A stretch of 64,000 bases of DNA, taken from positions 26,346 to 90,345 of the forward strand of contig JBKJHW010000046.1 of NCBI GenBank assembly GCA_046598935.1. Reading direction: 5' to 3'. Origin of the DNA: SCUN01 sp046598935. Its GTDB lineage: Bacteria > Acidobacteriota > Vicinamibacteria > Vicinamibacterales > SCN-69-37. How positions within the stretch are numbered: the stretch's first letter is position 1; each line of letters opens with the position of its first letter. The translations under genes and the position numbers were made by a program. Shown here in pieces: positions 47,249 to 54,771 of this stretch. The notes under the pieces are model-generated. The model had not been told where the DNA came from, did no database searches, and saw only the letters and a program-made list of their open reading frames with translations.

Positions 47249-49873
47249 ATGTCACTCGTTCCCGGCACCCGCCTCGGCCCCTACGAAATCGTTGCGCTCA
47301 TCGGTGCCGGCGGCATGGGCGAGGTCTATCGCGCGCGCGATTCGCGTCTGGGCCGGGACGTGGCGATCAAGGTGCTGCCGCCGTCGTTTGCCGATGATCC
47401 CGACCGCCGTGCGCGGTTCGAACGCGAAGCCCAAAGTGTCGCGGCGCTCTCGCATCCCAACGTCATCGCGATCTTCGATACCGGCATCCATGATTCGCAG
47501 CTCTATGTCGTCATGGAATTACTCGGCGGGCAAACGCTGCGCGACCGCTTGAGCGCCGGCGCCATGCCGGTGCGCAAGGCCGTTGACGCCGGCGTGCAGA
47601 TCGCGCGCGGCCTTGGCGCCGCGCACGGCAAGGGCATCATCCATCGCGATCTGAAACCGGAGAATATCTTCATCGTCGACGACGGTCAGGTGAAGATCCT
47701 TGATTTCGGTCTGGCGCGTCAGGCGGCCGCGCCGGATCAGGCTGGCGTCGCGGCAACGATGGCCATGACGGCCATGACGGGCGCGGGCACGGTGCTGGGC
47801 ACGGTCGGTTACATGGCGCCCGAACAAGTGCGCGGCCAGATGGCTGATGCGCGGGCCGACCTGTTCGCGCTCGGCGCAGTGTTGTACGAGATGGTCAGCG
47901 GCCAGCGCGCGTATCAGCGCGACACCGCTGCCGACACGATGACGGCGATTCTGACGCAGGATCCTCCGGAGCTGGCCGGTTCGCGGCCGGATCTGTCGCC
48001 GGCGCTCGAGCGCATCATCCGTCACTGTCTCGAGAAGAACGCGAACGAGCGGTTTCAGAACGCGCGCGATGTCGCGTTTGCGCTCGAGGCGCTTTCCGGA
48101 TCGAACATCTCGGCGAGCGGTGCGGAGGCTGTCGTGACCTCGCCCGTTCGCCGGCCGCGCACTGGCCGAATCCTGACCGCAGTCGGCGCCGGCGCGCTGA
48201 TACTCGGCGTGGCGGCCGGATATCTCGGTCGCGGGCGCGCGTCAGCAACGCCGGCGATCGCCGACGTCAGCTACCAGCCGGTGTCGTTCGAAGATGGCTT
48301 CGTGTTCGCCGCGCGCTTCACGCCAGACAGCCGCACCGTTGTGTACAGCGCCAACTGGGACAATCAGCCGCATGGCGTGTACGTGACCAGCCTCGAAAGC
48401 CTCGACTACCGGCCGGTGGGATTTCCCGGCGCCGATCTGTTGGGGATTTCAAAGTCCGGAGATCTCGCCCTGCTCGCCGGATCCGCGATCACGGGCGGAA
48501 ACGATTACCAACGCATTGGCACGCTGGTCAAGGCGTCGCTGACGGGTGGTGCGCCGCGCGCCGAGCTCGAAGGCGTCCGCTTCGCCGACTTCGGTCCGAA
48601 TAACACCATGGCGGTCGTCCGCGAAGATCAGCGACGCCAGACGGTCGAATTTCCGGTCGGGCAGGTCCTGGCGGAAGTGCCGTTGGTGACGTCGCAGGTC
48701 GCGCTCGGCCGCACCGCTTTTGCCACGCCACGAGTCTCCCCGAATGGCGAGTACGTAGCTTTTTTTGATCTGCGGGTGTCGTCGGCGTCGGCGTTGAAAG
48801 TGCGGATTTTCAATCGCGCCGGAAAGCAGGTGGCGGAGAGTCCGCCATTCAGTGACTGGTGGTCGCTCGCGTGGACGCCGTCGAACGAAGTCTGGTACGC
48901 GGCGGCGGAGGTGTCCGGGAGTCAGACGGCGATTTTCGGCCTCGACGTTACTGGCCGCAGCCGTACCGTCTTTCGCGCCCCGGGCGCGATTACGTTGCAC
49001 GACATTTCCAGCCAAGGCGATGTGCTCGCCTCGTTCGATCGCGGAAGCGACAGGATCGAGCTGCTTGACCGGCAAGTGGCGATGCCGCAGGATCGGTCCT
49101 GGCGCGGCGGTGGCCGCCTTGCCGCGATCTCCCGCGGGCACGCGCTGCTGATTAATGGCGCCGGCGACAGCGGCGGCCCGCTCGGTTCGGTATATTTCTG
49201 GCCGCCGGCTGAGTCGCAACCGATTCGTCTTGCGAGTGGCCGCGGTCTGGCCCTCTCGCCTGATGGCCGCCAGGCCCTGGTGGTGTCCCAGCAGTCGCCA
49301 CCGGCGATCTCCATTGTGCCGACAGGCGCCGGACAAACGAGGGCCGTCGACCTCGGACCGATCGAGAGCGTGTCGTGGGCCGGCTGGTCGGCCGGCGGCC
49401 GTTTGGTCATTCAGGTGGAGCGTCCGGGCTCGGCGCGTGTCACGTATCTGCTGTCGGGAGATGGCCGCGATCCGGTCGCGATTCTGCCGGCGGGCACCCT
49501 GCTTCGCGGCAACGGCGGCAATCTCATCGCATCAGACGGCGCTCACATCATCGCCTTCGACGGCCTCGGCCAAATGGTGTTGTGCAGTCTCGCCACCACG
49601 CCGTGCCAACGGGTTCCGGGCGCCGAAGCGGGCGACGAAGTGGCGGGATGGAGCGAGGATGGACGATCCGTGTTCGTCTACCCGCGCACAGCGGCGTCCA
49701 TGCGTGTCGACCGACTCGATACGGCTTCCGGTCGCCGATCGGTCTGGAAACCCATTCATACGCTGAGGCCCGCCGTGAACGCCCAGTTCGTCATGGCCGC
49801 GCCGGATGGCACCATCGCGTACGGCTACGCCCGCGCCGCGAGTCAGCTGTACGTGATCAAAGGGCTGAAATAG
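47249..49873 (+). CDS. Transmembrane Ser/Thr kinase with beta-propeller (kinase 3)
   Basis: 874 residues. K41, HRD 132-134 (HRDLKPENIFIV), DFGLARQ, MAPEQVRG. It is the most divergent paralogue: N-lobe loop DTGIHDSQLYVV with no palindrome, and LLGGQTLRDRL at the hinge. Membrane helix near 305-327 (ILTAVGAGALILGVAAGYLG) and a C-terminal propeller with weaker SPDG repeats than its neighbours (SPNGEYVAFFD, SPDGRQALVV). The stop TAG is directly followed by the ATG of kinase 4. Confidence 0.93.
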   Translation: MSLVPGTRLGPYEIVALIGAGGMGEVYRARDSRLGRDVAIKVLPPSFADDPDRRARFEREAQSVAALSHPNVIAIFDTGIHDSQLYVVMELLGGQTLRDRLSAGAMPVRKAVDAGVQIARGLGAAHGKGIIHRDLKPENIFIVDDGQVKILDFGLARQAAAPDQAGVAATMAMTAMTGAGTVLGTVGYMAPEQVRGQMADARADLFALGAVLYEMVSGQRAYQRDTAADTMTAILTQDPPELAGSRPDLSPALERIIRHCLEKNANERFQNARDVAFALEALSGSNISASGAEAVVTSPVRRPRTGRILTAVGAGALILGVAAGYLGRGRASATPAIADVSYQPVSFEDGFVFAARFTPDSRTVVYSANWDNQPHGVYVTSLESLDYRPVGFPGADLLGISKSGDLALLAGSAITGGNDYQRIGTLVKASLTGGAPRAELEGVRFADFGPNNTMAVVREDQRRQTVEFPVGQVLAEVPLVTSQVALGRTAFATPRVSPNGEYVAFFDLRVSSASALKVRIFNRAGKQVAESPPFSDWWSLAWTPSNEVWYAAAEVSGSQTAIFGLDVTGRSRTVFRAPGAITLHDISSQGDVLASFDRGSDRIELLDRQVAMPQDRSWRGGGRLAAISRGHALLINGAGDSGGPLGSVYFWPPAESQPIRLASGRGLALSPDGRQALVVSQQSPPAISIVPTGAGQTRAVDLGPIESVSWAGWSAGGRLVIQVERPGSARVTYLLSGDGRDPVAILPAGTLLRGNGGNLIASDGAHIIAFDGLGQMVLCSLATTPCQRVPGAEAGDEVAGWSEDGRSVFVYPRTAASMRVDRLDTASGRRSVWKPIHTLRPAVNAQFVMAAPDGTIAYGYARAASQLYVIKGLK

Positions 49874-52648
49874 ATGGCGGTAGCCCCTGGCACCCGCCTC
49901 GGTCCCTATGAAATCGTCAGCGCGCTCGGCGCTGGCGGCATGGGCGAGGTCTATCGCGCAAGGGATACGAAGCTCAATCGTGACGTCGCGATCAAAGTGC
50001 TGCCGGAGTCGTTCGCGCTCGACGCGGATCGTCTCGCGCGGTTCACGCGCGAAGCGCAAGTGCTCGCGTCGCTCAATCATCCGAACATCGCGGCGATCTA
50101 CGCGGTGGAAACGACATCGGGTGTCGTTTTCGGAGACCGTCAGTCGAAAACGACACCCGATGTCGTTTCCACCGCCCTCGTCATGGAACTGGTCGAGGGC
50201 GAAGACCTCTCCGCAAGCATCGCGCGCGGGGCCATACCGCTGGCGGATGCGTTGCCCATCGCGAAACAGATCGCCGACGCGCTCGAAGCCGCGCACGAGC
50301 AGGGAATTGTGCATCGCGATCTCAAGCCCGCAAACATCAAAGTCCGCACCGATGGCACGGTGAAGGTGCTCGACTTCGGTCTCGCCAAAGCGATGGATCT
50401 CAACGACAGTTCCGGCGCCAGCGCGGCAATGAATTCGCCGACGATGACGGCGAGAGCGACGGCGATGGGCATGATCATCGGTACTGCCGCCTACATGTCG
50501 CCGGAGCAAGCGAAGGGCAAGGCGGTCGACAAACGTGCGGACATCTGGGCCTTCGGTGTCGTGCTCTTCGAGATGCTGACCGGGCAGCGCGCGTTCAAGG
50601 GAGACGATGTCAGCGACACGCTGGTGTCGGTGCTGCGCGATACGCCGGAGTACGCCGCGCTGCCGGCGGACACGCCGCCGAGGCTGCGGCGATTGCTCGA
50701 GCGATGTCTCGACCGCGACATCAAGATGCGGCTGCGCGATATCGGCGAAGCGCGCGTCGAGATCGCGAAGATCGAATCGGGCGCGCCGGACACGTCAACA
50801 ATGTCCGCGGCTAGGTCGAGCGTGCCGGCGTCAACGAGGTCGCGCCTGTTGCCATGGGCTGTCGCTGCGCTGTTCGCCGTGACATCAGTCACCGCGCTCG
50901 CGCTGTGGGCCCCGTGGCGCGCGGCGCCCGAGCGGCCGCTCGTGCGGCTCAGCGCCGACCTCGGGCCGGACGCCGTGGCCGGTGTGCGTTCGACCGTCGC
51001 CATCTCGCGCGACGGACGCCGCATCGTGTTTCCGATCCGCGGCGCCAATGGGACACAGCAGCTCGCGACCCGGCTGCTGGGCCAGGCCACGGCCACGCCG
51101 CTCGCGGGCACGGAGAACGGTGAAATGCCGTTCTTCTCGCCCGACGGCCAATGGATCGCGTTCGCGGCGGACGGCAAACTCAAGAAGGTCCCGGTCCTCG
51201 GTGGCGCGGCGTTCGCCCTGTGTGACGCCCCTGCGCTTCGCGGCGGTAGCTGGGGCGAGGACGGCACGATTGTCGCTGCGCTCAACATCACCGTCGGGCT
51301 TTCCCGCGTCTCCGACGCCGGGGGCACACCTCAGGCCCTGACCTCGCTGGTGAAGTGGGAACAGACGCATCGCTGGCCCCAGATCCTGCCGGGTGGCCAG
51401 GCGGTGCTGTTCACCGCGTCCACCAACAACAACGGGTTCGAGGACGCGACGATCGAAGTACTCTCGGTGAAGACCGGGCAGTTCACGACCGTCGTCCGGG
51501 GCGGCTATGCCGGACGCTACCTCGCCGGCAGCCTCGTGTACATGCATCAGGGCGTGTTGTTCAGCGTGCCCTTTGACCTGCCGAGCCTTGCGGTGCGCGG
51601 GACGCCCGCGCCCTTGCTGGACGATGTGGCCGCCTATCAACCGGGCGGAGCCGGTCAGTTCGATTTCTCCGAGACCGGCACGTTCGTGTATCGCAGCGGC
51701 AAAGCGGCGTCGGGCGCGTTTCCGGTCGTGTGGCTCGACAGCACAGGCAAGACCCAGCCGCTGCTGCCGAAGCCGGGCAACTATGCGACGCCTCGTGTGT
51801 CACCCGATGGCCGGTACCTGGCGCTGTCGGCGAGTGACGGCAAGGGCCCGGACATCTACACGTACGACACGCAGCGGGATGCGCTGTCCCGGCTCACGTT
51901 CGACGGAAGCCGCGGGAATTACTGGCCCGTGTGGACGCCGGACGGCAAGCACCTGGTGTACGCGTCGATCGCCGACAAGACGATCTGGTGGGTCCGTGCC
52001 GACGGGGCGGGCGAGCCGCAGCCCCTGCTGGTCGGCAAGAACATGGTGGTCCCTGGGTCATTCTCTTCGGACGGCCGGTACCTGTCGTACGCCGAGACTG
52101 CCACCGAGACCCAATCGGACATCTGGATTCTCCCGGTGGACTTGAGCAATGCGGAGCACCCGAAGCCGGGCACGCCCGAGGTGTTCCTCAAGACGCCGGC
52201 CAGCGAAGGCGGCCCCGCGCTGTCTCCGGACGGACGCTGGCTGGCCTACTCGTCCGACGAATCCGGCCGGTGGGAAGTGCGGGTCCGTCCGTTTCACGGC
52301 CGCATTGACGGGAAGTGGCAGATTTCTACGACTGGCGGCGGCCATTCGTTCTGGTCGCGTGATGGGCGCTCGCTGTATTACATGGGGCTCGACAGTCGCA
52401 TCATGGTCGTGGACTACACAGCCACGCGCGAGAACTTCGTCCCCGGCAAACCGCGCGTGTGGTCGGAGACGCCGGTACGCGTGACCGCCGTGGGATTTCA
52501 ACCGATGGATCTGGCGCCCGACGGCAAGCGGTTCGCGGTGCTGCCGGGAGACGTGCAGGTCGAGGAAAAGGGCTCGGTCCACGTCACGTTTCTGTTCAAC
52601 TTCTTCGACTACGTGCGCGGCGGCGCGGCGGGCGGGATCAGGAAGTAA
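49874..52648 (+). CDS. Transmembrane Ser/Thr kinase with beta-propeller (kinase 4), palindrome doublet insert
   Basis: 924 residues. The ATG follows the kinase 3 stop without a gap. K41, HRD 147-149, DFGLAKAMD, MSPEQAKG. Residues 79-99 (ETTSGVVFGDRQSKTTPDVV) are coded by a complete family A doublet, making the N-lobe loop 19 residues longer than in kinase 6. Membrane helix about 323-345 (LLPWAVAALFAVTSVTALAL), then a propeller with FSPDGQWIAFA, VSPDGRYLALS, LSPDGRWLAYSSDESG. Downstream is a short frameshifted ORF and a VapBC pair. Confidence 0.94.
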   Translation: MAVAPGTRLGPYEIVSALGAGGMGEVYRARDTKLNRDVAIKVLPESFALDADRLARFTREAQVLASLNHPNIAAIYAVETTSGVVFGDRQSKTTPDVVSTALVMELVEGEDLSASIARGAIPLADALPIAKQIADALEAAHEQGIVHRDLKPANIKVRTDGTVKVLDFGLAKAMDLNDSSGASAAMNSPTMTARATAMGMIIGTAAYMSPEQAKGKAVDKRADIWAFGVVLFEMLTGQRAFKGDDVSDTLVSVLRDTPEYAALPADTPPRLRRLLERCLDRDIKMRLRDIGEARVEIAKIESGAPDTSTMSAARSSVPASTRSRLLPWAVAALFAVTSVTALALWAPWRAAPERPLVRLSADLGPDAVAGVRSTVAISRDGRRIVFPIRGANGTQQLATRLLGQATATPLAGTENGEMPFFSPDGQWIAFAADGKLKKVPVLGGAAFALCDAPALRGGSWGEDGTIVAALNITVGLSRVSDAGGTPQALTSLVKWEQTHRWPQILPGGQAVLFTASTNNNGFEDATIEVLSVKTGQFTTVVRGGYAGRYLAGSLVYMHQGVLFSVPFDLPSLAVRGTPAPLLDDVAAYQPGGAGQFDFSETGTFVYRSGKAASGAFPVVWLDSTGKTQPLLPKPGNYATPRVSPDGRYLALSASDGKGPDIYTYDTQRDALSRLTFDGSRGNYWPVWTPDGKHLVYASIADKTIWWVRADGAGEPQPLLVGKNMVVPGSFSSDGRYLSYAETATETQSDIWILPVDLSNAEHPKPGTPEVFLKTPASEGGPALSPDGRWLAYSSDESGRWEVRVRPFHGRIDGKWQISTTGGGHSFWSRDGRSLYYMGLDSRIMVVDYTATRENFVPGKPRVWSETPVRVTAVGFQPMDLAPDGKRFAVLPGDVQVEEKGSVHVTFLFNFFDYVRGGAAGGIRK
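50102..50175. repeat. Family A doublet inside kinase 4
   Basis: Units at 50109-50129 and 50148-50168; with flanks the arms 50102-50132 and 50145-50175 are a perfect 31-bp inverted repeat with a 12-nt loop. Read entirely as codons. Confidence 0.94.
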
Positions 52649-52673
52649 GAGCGACACTGCGCGATTCGGTGCG

Positions 52674-52840
52674 CTAACGAAGCCGGCGCATCCGTTCGAG
52701 TTCCGCGCGCAGGGGACGCCAGTACGGAGACCCTCACTCGCGCCGAGGCGGGCAATTCGTTCGGCCCAAGATGTGTCCTTGCGCCGACGCGAGGCGGCCC
52801 AGTCGCGAGCCATGAAGTCGCGGATTCCGCGCGTCACCAT
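52674..52840 (-). pseudogene. Short frameshifted ORF remnant
   Basis: From ATG at 52838-52840 the frame reads VTRGIRDFMARDWAASRRRK and on to RIARLGASEG, protein-like and unlike its surroundings. After that the protein-like reading moves to another frame (SPYWRPLRAELERMRRLR, then TAG at 52674-52676). The span is not a multiple of 3, consistent with a frameshift. Family not recognised. In the rest of the gap up to 53053 I see nothing else. Confidence 0.35.
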
Positions 52841-53053
52841 GACTCATTTGTAACGCGCACAGAATACGGCTCACATCGCGCAGTCCGCCTACCTGAATGA
52901 GCCCGGCCCCGACTGTGGGACACCACCGACCGACCGGAGATCGATCCGGCGGCTGACCACAGCCGCATCGCCCTGATGCGCAGGCGCGGCGTCAGTCGGG
53001 CGCTGCAATCGGACTGACGCCAGCCCTCTGTTGTTGCGGGGAAGAAGTGAGTC

Positions 53054-53488
53054 TCAACGCACGAGCGGATTCTCGGTGCGAAGATCGGGGAATCGGCTGA
53101 AGTCCCGATCAGCGGAGTACAGCGCCGAGACACCGTGGCGCTGGCACAACGCCGCAATACGCGCGTCATGCACGACGCCACCGGCGACGCGGGCGCGTTC
53201 GAGAAGCGGACGCAGCGCGCCCCAATACCCGTCTTCTTCGTGCAGCAGGACCACGGTCGGCGATTCCAGCCAGTGATCGATCTGGATCAACGCGTCTGTT
53301 GAAGGCGTGGGTGGCTTGTAGATGCGCGGGTGCGTCACGATCGCGAAAAATTCGTAGAGGCACGGCCAGGGAATGGCCCAGCCGGCGTGGCCCTCCGCAA
53401 GGGCCGTCACCACGTCGTCCGCTGCGGTGTGCCACGGCGAATCCGCCCGGTGGGCGTAGACAAGGATGTTGGCGTCGACCGCGATCAT
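53054..53488 (-). CDS. PIN-domain toxin (VapC-like)
   Basis: 144 residues. Acidic PIN residues: Asp in VDANILVYAHRAD, Glu in CLYEFFAIV, Asp in VVHDARIAAL and Asp in LYSADRDFSRFP. It lies 7 nt after the RHH antitoxin gene. Different subfamily from the PIN toxin at 42.0 kb (longer, with AIPWPCLYEFF), so the two modules were acquired separately. Confidence 0.9.
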   Translation of the reverse strand: MIAVDANILVYAHRADSPWHTAADDVVTALAEGHAGWAIPWPCLYEFFAIVTHPRIYKPPTPSTDALIQIDHWLESPTVVLLHEEDGYWGALRPLLERARVAGGVVHDARIAALCQRHGVSALYSADRDFSRFPDLRTENPLVR

Positions 53489-53495
53489 CCGCGCG

Positions 53496-53729
53496 TCATC
53501 CGATCCGGTAGATCATGTCGCGCACCACATCCCAGTCGCTCACGCCGGGCTGGAGGCCCTCGCCCGTGAAGGGATGCTTTTTCAGATGGAAGACGGGCCG
53601 GGCGGGGCGGCGTACCAGACGCTGGCGCAGGGCCTCGTCCACGACCTCGCGCAACGTCTTGCCCTGTCGTCTGGCCTCGCGCTTCGCCCGGGCGAGGACG
53701 TCGTCTGCAATATCGATGGTTGTCTTCAT
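53496..53729 (-). CDS. Ribbon-helix-helix antitoxin (VapB-like)
   Basis: 77 residues from the ATG at 53727-53729 (an ATG four codons upstream is possible). MKTTIDIADDVLARAKREAR then GKTLREVVDEALRQRL is the ribbon-helix-helix of the VapB/DUF2191 type. The C-terminus with GVSDWDVVRDMIYRI should bind the toxin. TAATAT lies 10 nt before the start. Confidence 0.88.
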   Translation of the reverse strand: MKTTIDIADDVLARAKREARRQGKTLREVVDEALRQRLVRRPARPVFHLKKHPFTGEGLQPGVSDWDVVRDMIYRIG

Positions 53730-53923
53730 ATGGGCGCCCATATTACTACGGACGGGCCACCCGTCACACGGCGGCGGCTGTCCGCTGAGGTGTTTGTTCG
53801 CCCTTTCCGGGCCCGGGCGGCCCGGGGCGAATCTCCACGGGCGGCGGCGACTTTCCTCGCTGGTCCGCCAGGTCGGCAAAGATGGCCGGCGTGGGCGCGG
53901 ATAGAATGCGTACCGGAAGATCG

Positions 53924-54271
53924 ATGAGACGGGTGAGTGAGCCAGACACGATTACCCTGGATGAGATCCGCACCCTGGCCGGAGCGCGGTTCGGGGACAT
54001 GATCAAGGGCGTCGTTGACCTCGAACGCGGCATTCTGCTGCTCGATGCCGATCTGCATGCCGATCAGGAGGCCAGCCTTCTGGCCGACGGGTCGAAGCAG
54101 GTACACCTCTGGGGAATCAATCTCTACCCTGACGTCGATGGCGATGACTGGCTGGAATTCGATTCCATGATCAATCTCCGGCCGTCGTTCGGCAATCGGT
54201 CGCGGGGCGTCGATGATGCCGGCACGCGGGCGGCGATCGCCGCGTTGATTGGCCGTCTGGTGCGCCGATGA
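53924..54271 (+). CDS. DUF5674 family protein
   Basis: 115 residues from the ATG at 53924, with GGAAG 5 nt before it; a TAGAAT box is at 53903-53908. TITLDEIRTLAGARFGDMIK, GVVDLERGILLLDADLHADQ, HLWGINLYPDVDGDDWLEFD and SMINLRPSFGNRSRGVDD are the DUF5674 pattern. Function unknown. It overlaps the next gene by 4 bp and lies in a toxin-antitoxin-rich interval, divergent from VapB. Confidence 0.82.
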   Translation: MRRVSEPDTITLDEIRTLAGARFGDMIKGVVDLERGILLLDADLHADQEASLLADGSKQVHLWGINLYPDVDGDDWLEFDSMINLRPSFGNRSRGVDDAGTRAAIAALIGRLVRR

Positions 54272-54618
54272 CGTCGTGGCAGCACACGGACGCGGCGCGC
54301 GGCCAGTGGCAGACGCTGTCACTCGCGGAGCAATTCGGCAACATCGGGAGTGAAGTCAGTCGCGCCATCAGGTGGTCGGCGAAGAATCCGGCGACGGCCC
54401 AGGCCGCTCTGTACCGCGGGCTCGAGTTGTTCGATCTGATGCTGGACGATCCACAACATCGCGGATCGGTCGCCCGCTTGCGCGAAATCGCGCGTGCGCG
54501 TGAGGTGGTGGTTGACTTTCTCGCTGGGTCAAACGAGTACGGTTCCACCGGCGCCTCCCTGCAGAAGTACTTCGACCACTTTGCGCGCGCCGCGCGCCGA
54601 GCCCATCTTTCCGCCTGA
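54268..54618 (+). CDS. Partner of DUF5674, hypothetical helical protein
   Basis: 116 residues, ATGA overlap with DUF5674. Helix-rich with LSLAEQFGNIGSEVSRAIRW, AALYRGLELFDLMLDDPQHR and DFLAGSNEYGSTGASLQKYF. The last segment resembles a HEPN/DUF4145-like end but lacks a clear R-x4-6-H, so I do not assign it. The tight coupling suggests one two-component module, possibly toxin-antitoxin. Gap 54619-54771 follows; a stretch reading MQVRVYPFSD near 54670 resembles a kinase-propeller end and could be another relic. Confidence 0.75.
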   Translation: MTSWQHTDAARGQWQTLSLAEQFGNIGSEVSRAIRWSAKNPATAQAALYRGLELFDLMLDDPQHRGSVARLREIARAREVVVDFLAGSNEYGSTGASLQKYFDHFARAARRAHLSA

Positions 54619-54771
54619 CCGATGCGTGAGATAATTTGGCATGGACGCTGGCAACGCACGTCGAAACCGGATGCAGGTGCGGGTCTATCCATTTTCTGAT
54701 CGTCGGCGCCGACGCCCTTGGCGTTCACGGGCGGCCTCGGGCGACATTGAGAGTCTCGGCGAACCATTGAA

